Shown here: positions 20,267-29,801 of the stretch, in pieces
Layout: each line of letters starts with the position of its first letter
Numbering within the stretch: the first letter of the stretch is position 1
From: Acinetobacter qingfengensis
Lineage (GTDB): Bacteria; Pseudomonadota; Gammaproteobacteria; Pseudomonadales; Moraxellaceae
DNA length: 64,000 bases
Direction: 5' to 3'
Assembly (NCBI RefSeq): GCF_008693185.1
Contig: NZ_VXKN01000010.1
Location: forward strand, 1-64,000
Translations under genes and position numbers: made by a program
The notes under the pieces: model-generated
What the model was told of the DNA's origin: nothing
The model's database searches: none
Seen by the model: the letters and a program-made list of their open reading frames with translations, nothing else

Positions 20267-21075
20267 GATGACAACTCAACTTGAAAGGTATGTTCTATGG
20301 CTGGAAATTCCTGATTGATGACGGCATCGTGATAGGCTTTGATGGCATTCACAATGGCATGTTCACCTGATTGCTCCCGCATAAAGTTACGAACAAATCG
20401 TGCGACTTTACCAAAATTTAACCCTAACATATCCTGAACAACCAATACTTGTCCGTCAGTATCTGCACCTGCACCAATGCCAATGACAGGAACATCAAAT
20501 GTTGCAGCCACTTCTTTGGCAATCGCTGCGGGAACACATTCCAATAACAATAATGCAGCACCAGCTTCAACAACAGCATGACAATCTGCAAGTAATTGAT
20601 CTGCGGCATTGCGGGTTTTGGCTTGAAGTCTGTAACCACCGAATAGATTTACAAATTGCGGTGTCAGTCCCAAATGTACGCATACAGGTACGCCATTATG
20701 CGTTAAAGCTTGCACACTATCTGCAAGCCATGCTCCACCCTCAATTTTTACTGCATGCGCACCAGCCTGCATGACTGCACCTGCATTTTTCAATGCATCC
20801 GTAACCGTGGCATAACTCATAAATGGTAGATCTGTCATGATAAATGCATGTTGATTAGCACGGGCAACTGCCTGAGTGTGATAGATCATGTCCTGAACAG
20901 TTACAGGTAAGGTAGAATCGTGTCCCTGAATCGTCATACCAAGCGAATCTCCTACCAGAATACTATCAATTCCGGCTTGCTGAATAGCTTTGGCAAAACT
21001 TGCGTCATAACAAGTCAGACAGGAAAATTTACGTCCTTCTGTTTTAAATTTTTTTAAATCTGTCAAGCTAATCAT
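20263..21075 (-). CDS. panB: 3-methyl-2-oxobutanoate hydroxymethyltransferase
   Basis: Makes ketopantoate from alpha-ketoisovalerate and methylene-THF. The 270-residue TIM barrel shows [12 protein letters not shown], the metal-binding VGDSLGM and the catalytic Glu in LLLECVP. The ATG follows AGAGGA. It precedes panC with a four-base overlap. The ketopantoate reductase panE is not in the window. Confidence 0.96.
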   Translation of the reverse strand: MISLTDLKKFKTEGRKFSCLTCYDASFAKAIQQAGIDSILVGDSLGMTIQGHDSTLPVTVQDMIYHTQAVARANQHAFIMTDLPFMSYATVTDALKNAGAVMQAGAHAVKIEGGAWLADSVQALTHNGVPVCVHLGLTPQFVNLFGGYRLQAKTRNAADQLLADCHAVVEAGAALLLLECVPAAIAKEVAATFDVPVIGIGAGADTDGQVLVVQDMLGLNFGKVARFVRNFMREQSGEHAIVNAIKAYHDAVINQEFPAIEHTFQVELSS

Positions 21076-21113
21076 AATGTAATCCTCTTGCTGTAACGAT
21101 CCCTATTATCCCG

Positions 21114-21605
21114 TTAATGATACCAGTCTGAATCTGCAATTACTTTTGCAGTCGCTTGCTGAATACAAGGCAATTCTCTTAAATTCTGTTGATTGACCTG
21201 CATATCTGGCGCAAGATCCAATAATGGTAAAATTACAAAATCACGTAATAACAATCCAACATGAGGTACTGTTAAACGAGGGTGATTAATTTCTAATGTG
21301 GCGTATAATAATAAATCCAGATCCAGGGTACGCTCTCCCCAATGACGCAATCGCACCCGTCCCGACTCATTTTCAATACGTTGTAACTCATCCAATAAAG
21401 CCAATGGTTCCAGTGTAGTTTGTAAGTTAACCACAGCATTTAAATAATTTGGCTGATCCTGAGGCCCCATGGGGGGACTGGAATATAAACGTGACACATG
21501 TATTGTGCCAAGATCTTCAAGTTGCTGTACAGCATGTTTTAAGGTTTGCCGACTATCCCCCAGATTACTACCCAGACCAATATAGCACTGCTGAATCTGA
21601 CTCAT
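21114..21605 (-). CDS. folK: HPPK, folate pyrophosphokinase
   Basis: 6-hydroxymethyl-7,8-dihydropterin pyrophosphokinase, 163 residues. Signatures: IGLGSNLGDSRQTL at the N-terminus and RHWGERTLDLDLLLY, which holds the Mg-binding Asp pair. The start overlaps the pcnB stop by four bases, as in many gammaproteobacteria. The C-terminal 15 residues beyond the core are poorly conserved. Confidence 0.95.
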   Translation of the reverse strand: MSQIQQCYIGLGSNLGDSRQTLKHAVQQLEDLGTIHVSRLYSSPPMGPQDQPNYLNAVVNLQTTLEPLALLDELQRIENESGRVRLRHWGERTLDLDLLLYATLEINHPRLTVPHVGLLLRDFVILPLLDLAPDMQVNQQNLRELPCIQQATAKVIADSDWYH

Positions 21606-23062
21606 TGTGTCGGTCCAAAAACCACATGGCTTAAATCACGTTGAACACGGCGGCGTTTTAAAATCGGATGGTCAGGTGAGATGCCTTGACCTTGCTGCAT
21701 ACTCACTGGTACCTTATCGATAATTTCTGCACGTTGTTGTTTCACCAGTGCTTTTTGTTTGGCACGCCGGGCAGCTCGACTATTCACTTCGGTTTCCAAT
21801 ACGAGTGGCACAAATGGTTCCGCAGACTGTTCAGTCGTTTTTTTACGGGAGCGTTGCTGTTGACGACGATAATCGGCAATGGCCTTTTCTTTTTGGTCAT
21901 TGTTCAATTCCTGAAATTGCTCCCACCATGCGCCCATATTTTGCGTTGCGGCATCGCCAGATTGTTCCCGTAACAATAAAAAGTCAAATCCTGCCCGGAA
22001 TCGGGCATGGTTAACCAATTGCATAATGTGTTGGGCTTTAGGTGCAATCAGACGAGTTTGCATTTCCCAGACTTCTCGAATAAAGGTTTCGGCAAAACGA
22101 GGAATAATGGTACGTGTTGCCTGACGTTTTAGTACATCAATACTGGCCTGCGCTCGGGCTTCAGCGTCAATTACGCCTTTACTGCGATAAAACTCCATTC
22201 GCTCCAGATAAGGTTGCCATAATAAAACGGCATAAAAAAATGCTGAATTAATGGATTTACCTTGTGCAATACGTTTATCGGTATTTTCCGCTGCACGTTG
22301 CATTAGTGGTGTAATTTTTGGCTTAAGGTCTGCCAGTAATTGCTGCCAAATATGAAATTGAATCAATAAAGGTAAAAGCTGAGTCAATTTACCCATTGAA
22401 AACATTTTTTGTGATTCATCGTATAAACGGTGAGGTGATACTTCTCTAAGTAATTGAGTACATTCAGGCGTAAAAATGTCCAGAATTCCCTGATCGATCT
22501 GAAAACCAAGTTTTGCGGCAAAGCGTAATGTCCGCAACATTCGCACAGGATCTTCTTCAAACCGCTGTTTCGGATCTCCCAGTAAGCGTAATTTTTTTTG
22601 CTGAATGTCCTGAAATGCTTCACAAAAATCCAGTACAATTCCCTGACGCGGCTGATAATACATGGCATTAATACTAAAATCGCGCCGTGAAAAATCTTGT
22701 TCGATGCTGCCCCAGTTATTGTCTCTTAAAATCATACCTGAAGCACTGGTCACTGCTTTTTTTGGTGGAGCACGAAAGGTTGCAACTTCAATTAATTCAC
22801 GACCTGAATGAACATGAGCCAATTCAAAACGGCGTCCAATAATTCGACAACGGCGTCCAAACACCTGTTTAATTTGTGCAGGGGTCGCATTGGTCACAGC
22901 ATCAAAGTCTTTGGGATTTTCCCCAAGCATAAGATCACGGACACCGCCGCCAACGATATAGGCGTCATATCCTGCTTTGGATAAGCTATCGATAATTTCT
23001 AATATGGCAGGTGATAATTTTGATGTGGACAAACCACATTTCGAAGCACGCAAAGTTTGCAA
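21602..23062 (-). CDS. pcnB: Poly(A) polymerase I
   Basis: Adds 3' poly(A) tails that mark RNA for decay. The nucleotidyltransferase head holds GGGVRDLMLG and the metal-binding DFD of NPKDFDAVTNA; then come the tRNA-nucleotidyltransferase-like RRDFSINAMYY and LRFAAKLGF helices and a basic C-terminal tail of about 90 residues, which separates it from CCA-adding enzymes. No ATG is suitable. A TTG at 23062 sits eight bases after GGAG; another TTG at 23077 contains that GGAG in its own second codon, so it is less likely. Confidence 0.9.
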   Translation of the reverse strand: MQTLRASKCGLSTSKLSPAILEIIDSLSKAGYDAYIVGGGVRDLMLGENPKDFDAVTNATPAQIKQVFGRRCRIIGRRFELAHVHSGRELIEVATFRAPPKKAVTSASGMILRDNNWGSIEQDFSRRDFSINAMYYQPRQGIVLDFCEAFQDIQQKKLRLLGDPKQRFEEDPVRMLRTLRFAAKLGFQIDQGILDIFTPECTQLLREVSPHRLYDESQKMFSMGKLTQLLPLLIQFHIWQQLLADLKPKITPLMQRAAENTDKRIAQGKSINSAFFYAVLLWQPYLERMEFYRSKGVIDAEARAQASIDVLKRQATRTIIPRFAETFIREVWEMQTRLIAPKAQHIMQLVNHARFRAGFDFLLLREQSGDAATQNMGAWWEQFQELNNDQKEKAIADYRRQQQRSRKKTTEQSAEPFVPLVLETEVNSRAARRAKQKALVKQQRAEIIDKVPVSMQQGQGISPDHPILKRRRVQRDLSHVVFGPTQ

Positions 23063-23162
23063 AGAAGCTGGCTCCAAGTTGGAATTTAGCTAGTAAAGAA
23101 TGGCTTAATCATATCGCTAACGCTGGCAAAGGGCAATTTGTTTATGCGCTTTCCACAGCATG

Positions 23163-23600
23163 CTAATCACGAATTTTAAGTTTATTTCTATTTTTTTCAA
23201 AGGTTTTTTCACCAATCCCTTTAACATTTTGCAAATCTTCAATTCTCTTAAAAGCACCATACTGTTGACGATATTGCACAATTGCTCTGGCTTTTTTTGT
23301 ACCAATGTCGCTAAGTTTTGCTGATAATTCCTGTACTGTTGCGGTATTGATATTGACACTAAATTGTTCACCTAAAATAACAGTTTGTGGCTGCGACTGC
23401 GGATGTACTGCTGGTGAAGTATCAAGCAATTGTACGGCACGGACTTGTATGTTCTGACTGGATTTATATTGTTTTAAACGTAAATCATGCTGTTCCTGTC
23501 TGACTTTCCATGCATGATAATCCATCTGCTGTGCAGTATTCGCCAGCACAGTAGATGAAAATAAGTACGATATCAGTACCAAACTAAACTTTTTCAGCAT
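23163..23600 (-). CDS. ComEA-like helix-hairpin-helix protein
   Basis: About 145 residues with a signal peptide (MLKKFSLVLISYLFSSTVLA) and a C-terminal ComEA-type double helix-hairpin-helix (VNINTATVQELSAKLSDIG ... YGAFKRIEDLQNVKGIGEKT). Proteins of this type bind double-stranded DNA in the periplasm during natural transformation, which fits a naturally competent group such as Acinetobacter. The ATG at 23600 is chosen because it starts the signal peptide; it overlaps the end of mazG by 17 bases. The linker after the signal peptide is longer than in minimal ComEA. Confidence 0.85.
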   Translation of the reverse strand: MLKKFSLVLISYLFSSTVLANTAQQMDYHAWKVRQEQHDLRLKQYKSSQNIQVRAVQLLDTSPAVHPQSQPQTVILGEQFSVNINTATVQELSAKLSDIGTKKARAIVQYRQQYGAFKRIEDLQNVKGIGEKTFEKNRNKLKIRD

Positions 23601-24354
23601 CCTTTGCCTGATTCCATAAATCATCTAACTGTGAAAGATTACACTGTTCCGGACGCAAGCCTTGCTGCGCCAATTGCTGTTCAATATAGGCAAAACGCGA
23701 ACGAAATTTAGAGATTGTAGCAAGTAATGCCTGATCACAATTTTGTTGTAATTTACGTCCGACATTGATCAATGCAAATAAACTATCGCCGAGTTCTTCT
23801 TCAATATGTACTGGATCATGCTGCTGAATGGCTTGTTTTAATTCCTGTATTTCTTCATCAAATTTTAACCATGCACCTTCGACATTTTCCCAGTCAAAAT
23901 TTAATTTTGCTGCGTATTGCTGAATTTGCTGTGCCTGATGAATGCTTGCACCAAGTTTAACCTGATCCAGTGCGCTGACATGGGTTTGTCCTCGTTGCTG
24001 TTTTTCCTGTTGTTTAATTTGAGTCCATAACGCATTGACTTGATCTGTAGATAAATTAACATAATTTTCATCAAATACATGCGGGTGTCTGCGAATCAAT
24101 TTTTGCTTCAGCCCCTCAACCACATCATAAAAATCAAATGCTCCCTGTTCACTATACATTTGTGCCTGAAAGATGACTTGTAATAATAAATCGCCTAATT
24201 CTTCCTGAATATGGGCAATCTCGCCCGACCTTACTGCATCTTCGACTTCATAAGCTTCTTCAATAGCATAAGGTGTCAGACTAGCCGGTGTTTGCTCTCG
24301 ATCCCACGGACATTTTTCTCTTAGCGTTTGCATTAACTCAAGTAAATCCTGCAT
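23584..24354 (-). CDS. mazG: Nucleoside triphosphate pyrophosphohydrolase MazG
   Basis: A 256-residue tandem MazG protein. Each half carries the EExxE...ExxD metal site (IEEAYEVEDAV / QEELGDLLLQV, and FDEEIQELKQAI / EEELGDSLFAL). It hydrolyses NTPs to NMP and PPi and in E. coli is linked to relA control. Here relA lies less than 1 kb upstream, separated by one gene on the other strand. The ComEA-like gene overlaps its 3' end. Confidence 0.94.
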   Translation of the reverse strand: MQDLLELMQTLREKCPWDREQTPASLTPYAIEEAYEVEDAVRSGEIAHIQEELGDLLLQVIFQAQMYSEQGAFDFYDVVEGLKQKLIRRHPHVFDENYVNLSTDQVNALWTQIKQQEKQQRGQTHVSALDQVKLGASIHQAQQIQQYAAKLNFDWENVEGAWLKFDEEIQELKQAIQQHDPVHIEEELGDSLFALINVGRKLQQNCDQALLATISKFRSRFAYIEQQLAQQGLRPEQCNLSQLDDLWNQAKDAEKV

Positions 24355-24489
24355 GGCTCTTGTCTTTTGCTCAAAAATTTATCTTACAACAAATTGCTGA
24401 TATTTAACATTTTTAAGCTTGCTAATTTTTTTACTCTCAAACACCATGATGGCCTGTGATCACATGAATTTTTTGTTGGGAGAAGATTG

Positions 24490-25137
24490 ATGTACTTACA
24501 CAAAATTTCTGCATTACTCTTGGGTATGGGAAGTATACATTTTGCTTATGCAACTGTTGGCGGTTCTGAAATAATCGAAATGATTGGCTATTCAGCACGT
24601 GAACAAAAAGTTTATGTATTACGTCACTTTGAAGATGGGCGAGGACGTTTACCACAGCTTTATTATTATGATTTTAGCCAAAAAAATGCTGTAAATTATC
24701 CGCTAATACAGGTTGACTCTCTGTATATTAATCAGAAAACTGGAAAAATTGACTATGATCATCCTAATGAAGTGATTTTTGATCGGGAACTTGATCGGAT
24801 TAAACGCCGTACTCAACCATTAATTCCGCTTAATCCAGCAATTTTTGAGGTTGAAATTCAACAAAGAAACAGCTCAACACAGCATGAATGGCATGATGTT
24901 GATTCCAATGATCAGGCGAATCCTGTTGTTCAATATATTTTTCAGTACAAAGTGAAAAATCGAAACTATCAAAGTCCAACACAAACGGCTAAGACCTTTT
25001 CTAATCAATTAGATGTTAAACAGGCTTATCGTATTCCACAGCAAAATAAATTACTGGTGACCATTGATTATTTTGGTATCCCATTAGAACAGGGATATCA
25101 CATTGAAGATCCAGTACTTTTACAGCCTCAGCCATAA
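24490..25137 (+). CDS. Secreted protein of unknown function
   Basis: About 215 residues with a signal peptide (MYLHKISALLLGMGSIHFAYA). The mature part is hydrophilic with many Tyr, Gln and Asp residues and looks like a beta-rich periplasmic protein; there is no lipobox. The ATG at 24490 follows GGGAG by eight bases. It sits alone on the plus strand between mazG and relA, inside a block otherwise leftward. I do not recognise the family. Confidence 0.75.
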   Translation: MYLHKISALLLGMGSIHFAYATVGGSEIIEMIGYSAREQKVYVLRHFEDGRGRLPQLYYYDFSQKNAVNYPLIQVDSLYINQKTGKIDYDHPNEVIFDRELDRIKRRTQPLIPLNPAIFEVEIQQRNSSTQHEWHDVDSNDQANPVVQYIFQYKVKNRNYQSPTQTAKTFSNQLDVKQAYRIPQQNKLLVTIDYFGIPLEQGYHIEDPVLLQPQP

Positions 25138-25168
25138 AAAAGACCCACAAATCAATTGTAGGTCTTTT
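25135..25168. terminator. Bidirectional terminator between the orphan and relA
   Basis: A stem AAAAAGACCCACAA / TTGTAGGTCTTTTT with one C-A mismatch, with A and T runs on either side, lies between the two convergent stops. Confidence 0.85.
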
Positions 25169-25196
25169 TATATTAAAACATGATGCAGTGGTTTTT

Positions 25197-27512
25197 TTAA
25201 TGGCCTTGCACTACACGACGCGCACTAATAATTCTCGGTTGTTGCTCTAGACGAGCCAATAATCGGGATAGTTGAGATAAGCCTTTCACTTCAATCATCA
25301 GTTTCATGTTGGCTATGCCATCAGTGTCTGACAATGTGTTGACCTGACGGATATTAATATGATCAGCAAAGATAACTTGTGTCAGGTCTTTGAGTAAACC
25401 TCGACGATCATAGGCTTCAACCATAATCTGGACACTTTGACCACGGGTGGGTTGCATTTCCCAATCGGCCTCGACCATACGCTCTGGTTCGTTTTCAATC
25501 ATGCGTAAATAATCGGAGCAAGCAATTTTATGAATACTCACACCACGATTAATGGTGATGTATCCACCAATGGATTCGCCATGCACAGGCTGACAACATT
25601 GTGCAATATGCAGCTCAACATTATCCAGACCATCAATCAGAATGCCATGAGCAGAAAGTGTACGGCTCGCTCGTGGATTAAGCGCAGGTTTAAGTACTAG
25701 TTCAGGTTCACCATCATCAATGTGCATTTGACGATTAATTTGATTCATCAAGCTATGCAAGCCGATATCGCCTGTGACCAAACCAATCAAAATATCATCA
25801 CCAGATTTCACATTAAAGGTTGAACAGTAATCACTTAAATCAATGCTTTTGGGATGTAATGCTAAACGAGTTAATTCTTTATGCAGAATTTCCCGTCCAA
25901 TTTCCAGATTTTTACTGCGATCCTGCTGTCTAAACCAGTGACGTAATTTATCACGTGCCCGTGCCGTCTTGATATAACCCAAAGAGTTCACTAACCAGTC
26001 ACGATTAGGTTCACGATCTTTCTTGGTCAAAATTTCAACTTGTTCGCCCGTTTTTAGCTCATAAGTTAGCGGAACATAACGCTGATTTACTCGTGCCGCA
26101 TAGCAATGATTACCCACCTCGGTATGTACATGGTAGGCAAAATCCAGAACCGTTGAGCCTCGCGGTAATTCTTTAATGTCCCCATCACGACTAAACACAT
26201 AAACTTTTTCGTAGCCTTCCAGATCCTGAATTAAATCGGTATTGTCATGATCTTCTTCATTGGATTGTAAACCTGGTTGCGCTTCTTTGCGTTCCTGATA
26301 ATTTTCAAGTACAGAGCGTAAGGAATGCAGACGATGATTAAAAGAATGATCAGTACGCTTTTGACCTTCTTTATAATTAAAATGTGAGCATACACCCAGC
26401 TCTGCTTCCTGATGCATGCTTTTGGTTCTAATTTGTACTTCAAGTGATTTATTTTCAGCAATCACAGCCGTATGCAATGAGCGATAACCATTGGCTTTGG
26501 GATTAGTAATATAATCATCAAACTGATGTGGAATATGTCGCCAGATCTGATGAACGATGCCTAATGAGTGATAGCATTCCGGCACACTGTTCACCAAAAC
26601 TCTTAAAGCACGAATATCATACAATTGGTCAAAGCTTAGATTTTTCTTGCGCATTTTACGGTAAATCGAATAGATGTGCTTGGCACGTCCCATGATTTCC
26701 GCTTCAATCCCGTTTTCTTCCAGCTCATCCTTTAGAGTTTTGATAACATGCTGAATATATTGCTCACGTTCAGTACGTTTTTCATTGAGTAAAGTTGCAA
26801 TTTCCTTATAACGGTCTGGCGATAAATAACGAAATGCCAGATCTTCCAGTTCCCATTTTAGCTGGGCAATCCCCAAACGATGTGCCAACGGAGAATAAAT
26901 GGTTAGAATTTCTCGTGCAACCCGTTCCTGTCGGTCTTTAGGTGCATTATTCAATTGACGCAGTACATAGGTACGTTCGGCCAGTTTAATCAGCACAACC
27001 CTTACATCTTCGGTGACAGCAATCAGCATTTTATAAATACCGGTTAAATGTTCACGCTGGTCATTATTAAAATGATCTTCCAGATGTTTATTGTTTTCAA
27101 TCAGTTCAGACAATTGCCCCATGGCCAATGTGCCTTTTACCAATTGCGATACGGCATGACCAAATTCCTGTTCAACTTCATCCAATGTAGTCAATTCTTC
27201 ACGGACACTACGATATAGTACCGCAGCAACCAGTGTTTCTTCATCGACATTCAGATGTGCCAGAATATCTGCCATACCAATACCCATGGCAAAGGTATTG
27301 CTACGATGTTTAATGGTACTGTTAATTTCATGATCCAGTGCCAGATGACTGGCACGATGTAGAGCATCTAAATCCTGAAAATTATTGTTCTGTTGTTTTA
27401 ACCGCTCTAGCCAAGCCACCAAATCGATCTGTGTTTCGGCGGCATGTTCTCCAGTGGTCACTGCTGAAACCTGATTCAATCGTCCCGGCAGTTGTTCTCG
27501 TACTGTGACCAT
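25197..27512 (-). CDS. relA: (p)ppGpp synthetase RelA
   Basis: A 771-residue long RSH protein that makes (p)ppGpp on stalled ribosomes. Order: inactive HD-like domain (residues ~50-200, where the catalytic His-Asp pair is replaced, AAVLYRSVRE), synthetase domain with YDIRALRVLV and GYRSLHTAV, TGS (VYVFSRDGDIKELPRGSTVLDFAYHVH), helical region, zinc-finger-like segment (HIAQCCQPVHG) and a C-terminal ACT/RRM domain. Loss of the HD pair points to monofunctional RelA rather than SpoT. The ATG follows GGGAGGA. It heads relA-rlmD as in Pseudomonas. Confidence 0.95.
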   Translation of the reverse strand: MVTVREQLPGRLNQVSAVTTGEHAAETQIDLVAWLERLKQQNNNFQDLDALHRASHLALDHEINSTIKHRSNTFAMGIGMADILAHLNVDEETLVAAVLYRSVREELTTLDEVEQEFGHAVSQLVKGTLAMGQLSELIENNKHLEDHFNNDQREHLTGIYKMLIAVTEDVRVVLIKLAERTYVLRQLNNAPKDRQERVAREILTIYSPLAHRLGIAQLKWELEDLAFRYLSPDRYKEIATLLNEKRTEREQYIQHVIKTLKDELEENGIEAEIMGRAKHIYSIYRKMRKKNLSFDQLYDIRALRVLVNSVPECYHSLGIVHQIWRHIPHQFDDYITNPKANGYRSLHTAVIAENKSLEVQIRTKSMHQEAELGVCSHFNYKEGQKRTDHSFNHRLHSLRSVLENYQERKEAQPGLQSNEEDHDNTDLIQDLEGYEKVYVFSRDGDIKELPRGSTVLDFAYHVHTEVGNHCYAARVNQRYVPLTYELKTGEQVEILTKKDREPNRDWLVNSLGYIKTARARDKLRHWFRQQDRSKNLEIGREILHKELTRLALHPKSIDLSDYCSTFNVKSGDDILIGLVTGDIGLHSLMNQINRQMHIDDGEPELVLKPALNPRASRTLSAHGILIDGLDNVELHIAQCCQPVHGESIGGYITINRGVSIHKIACSDYLRMIENEPERMVEADWEMQPTRGQSVQIMVEAYDRRGLLKDLTQVIFADHINIRQVNTLSDTDGIANMKLMIEVKGLSQLSRLLARLEQQPRIISARRVVQGH

Positions 27513-27534
27513 ACCATCCTCCCTTTCATTATAT

Positions 27535-28956
27535 TCATCTTTCTTTATCGCTCGTTATCGTGGCGATTTTTTCAAATAAGGCAATAGACTCAACATGTTC
27601 TGTATGGCTAAACATATCCATAATTCCAGCCTTTACCAAACGATAACCCTGCTGTATCAGAATTGCGGCATCTCTTGCTAAAGTTGCCGGATTACATGAC
27701 ACATAAACGATCCGTTTTGCAGCAAAGTTCGCTGCATAGTGCATTACCTGTTCTGCTCCAGAACGTGGTGGATCAATCAAGAGCGCATCAAATCCCTGTT
27801 TTGCCCATGTTTGATTAGAGAAATCCTGTGACAAATCCTGCGCATAGAAAGAAACTTGTTGAAGTTGATTACGTTTGGCATTTTCTTCACCACGCCGCAC
27901 CATTTCCTCAACACCTTCAACAGCAATCACTTGTCCAGTCTTACCAACACATTGTGCTAATGCCAATGAAAAATTACCTAGCCCACAAAATAAGTCCAAA
28001 ACTCTTTCGCCTCGTTGTAAATCAAGCAATTGGCATGCCATATACACCATTTGTCGGTTTACATTTGCATTAACCTGAGTAAAATCCAGTGGTGAAAACG
28101 CCAGATTCAGAGCAAACTCAGGTAACGCATAATGCAAGCGCATTGTAGCATTTTCTGCGTCTATACGTTGTAGCGTTTGGTAGCGATCTGGCAACAAATA
28201 CAGCTGCCACTGGTGTTTTTTTACAAAATCTAACAATTTTTCAATATCTTGGCGCTGTAAAGAAGTAACATGCCGGATCAAAAGTGCAACATCTCTATCG
28301 CCCAATGCAAATTCTATATGCGTGATTGCTGTTTTATTTTCAAGAGAAGCCAAGGTTTGTGTTAGTGCCAATAAATGTGCTGATACTCGCTGATCCAGTA
28401 CACTACATTGTTGAATAGGTACCAGATAATTACTGTTTTGTTCACGAAAACCTAACACCATTTGTTGTTGTTTTTCACGCCAGCGCACCCCCATTCTGGC
28501 TTTACGACGATAATCTGCCTGCGCATTTCGAATTGGTGGCAACCACTCCTCTGGAGAAACACCTGCAAAATGCTGTAAATGTGAGGCAACCACCTGTTGT
28601 TTAAAGATAATTTGTTGTTCTGCATCCAAATGCTGTAACGAACAACCACCACAAACACCAAAATGTTGACATGTTGGCGCCACTCGATGAGAAGAGACAT
28701 GATCAATCACCTGAATTAATTCAGCTTCATCAAACCGTTTATGCGTTTTAGTGATTTTGGTCTGAACAAGCTCTCCGGGTAAAGCAAAACGTACAAAAGC
28801 TTTTTTGCCTTGCTGTTTTGGATCATGTGTAGCCTGATCGCCATAAAGTGCGACTCCACGTCCCTCATGTGAGAGGTTTTGGATTGTAAACGTTACACTC
28901 TGGCTACTTTGACTTTGTTGCTGTCGCTTTGGCTGTGAACGTGTCTGTCTTTTCAA
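27535..28956 (-). CDS. rlmD: 23S rRNA (uracil-1939-C5)-methyltransferase RlmD
   Basis: Methylates U1939 of 23S rRNA. The 473-residue protein has an N-terminal TRAM domain, an Fe-S cluster motif (CQHFGVCGGCSLQH), the SAM motif VLDLFCGLGNFSL and the catalytic cysteine motif VSCNPATLARD. The start is a TTG seven bases after GGA; the first 20 residues are Gln/Arg/Ser-rich and non-conserved. It lies between relA and a PolB-type exonuclease in the same direction. Confidence 0.94.
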   Translation of the reverse strand: MKRQTRSQPKRQQQSQSSQSVTFTIQNLSHEGRGVALYGDQATHDPKQQGKKAFVRFALPGELVQTKITKTHKRFDEAELIQVIDHVSSHRVAPTCQHFGVCGGCSLQHLDAEQQIIFKQQVVASHLQHFAGVSPEEWLPPIRNAQADYRRKARMGVRWREKQQQMVLGFREQNSNYLVPIQQCSVLDQRVSAHLLALTQTLASLENKTAITHIEFALGDRDVALLIRHVTSLQRQDIEKLLDFVKKHQWQLYLLPDRYQTLQRIDAENATMRLHYALPEFALNLAFSPLDFTQVNANVNRQMVYMACQLLDLQRGERVLDLFCGLGNFSLALAQCVGKTGQVIAVEGVEEMVRRGEENAKRNQLQQVSFYAQDLSQDFSNQTWAKQGFDALLIDPPRSGAEQVMHYAANFAAKRIVYVSCNPATLARDAAILIQQGYRLVKAGIMDMFSHTEHVESIALFEKIATITSDKER

Positions 28957-28979
28957 GTTTTTTCCAAAAAAAATAGCGC

Positions 28980-29801
28980 CTATGGATTTTGCAAGAAATC
29001 ATTGGCAGTAAATGCAGTGCCTAAACAACTCTTTTGCCACTGCTGTAAAAATGCCGCATGCTGTGCATGTTGCTGTAAATAACCGATGGTACGCTGAATC
29101 CAATATTGGTGCTGCTGCTGATCAACAAAACCTCGAAGTAACAACCAACGTAAATAAACCAGCCATGTGTTGAGAACATCGCTTTCGCAATAACAACCAA
29201 GCGCTGCCCACTGTGCCTGCTGTACAAACTCAGCAACATCATTTCCGCTGATGCCTTGCTTACCGGGATATCCTAAAATTCTGACAATCTCATCAAGTTT
29301 TTGGAACGATTTTTGATTAAATCCGGACAAGACATCCATCAAATCAGTATGTCTGGGCAAATAACGGTTTTGATAATTATTATAACGTTTTTGCTGATCC
29401 CATTCGCCTTGCTCAAATAAGGTTGCTGCGGTAATACCATGATATAAGCAACGATACATAATGACAGGCAAATCAAATTGTGTACCATTCCAGCTCACTA
29501 GAATGGGCTGTTTTTTTTCAAAAATCCCTGTGAATTTTTGTAGAATTTCTTTTTCACTATATTCATGCTGCGTCCAAGAAAATAGCTGAAACTTACCTTC
29601 ATCAATCCATAACCCAGAGATACAAACCACTTGATGCAAGGGTAATTTTGCAAAATCTGTTCCCGCTTCCTGCCTTCGTAATTTTGCCAATGCCTGTAAC
29701 GAAGATTCATCAGCAAGATCAAGCTGATAAAGCTGGCTTCCTGCCTTTATATCAGTCATGGTTTCTACATCAAATATCAATATAGGAAAGCCAAACATCA
29801 T
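28980..29801 (-). CDS. PolB-like 3'-5' exonuclease (DEDD superfamily)
   Basis: A 273-residue protein of the predicted 3'-5' exonuclease family related to the exonuclease domain of PolB. Visible metal-binding motifs are ILIFDVET near the N-terminus (ExoI), VSWNGTQFDLPVI (ExoII) and CESDVLNTWLVYLR (ExoIII). It stands alone without a polymerase domain. Its ATG overlaps the cysM stop (TAATG), and a second ATG follows at once. It probably trims DNA or RNA 3' ends; the substrate is not known. Confidence 0.85.
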   Translation of the reverse strand: MMFGFPILIFDVETMTDIKAGSQLYQLDLADESSLQALAKLRRQEAGTDFAKLPLHQVVCISGLWIDEGKFQLFSWTQHEYSEKEILQKFTGIFEKKQPILVSWNGTQFDLPVIMYRCLYHGITAATLFEQGEWDQQKRYNNYQNRYLPRHTDLMDVLSGFNQKSFQKLDEIVRILGYPGKQGISGNDVAEFVQQAQWAALGCYCESDVLNTWLVYLRWLLLRGFVDQQQHQYWIQRTIGYLQQHAQHAAFLQQWQKSCLGTAFTANDFLQNP

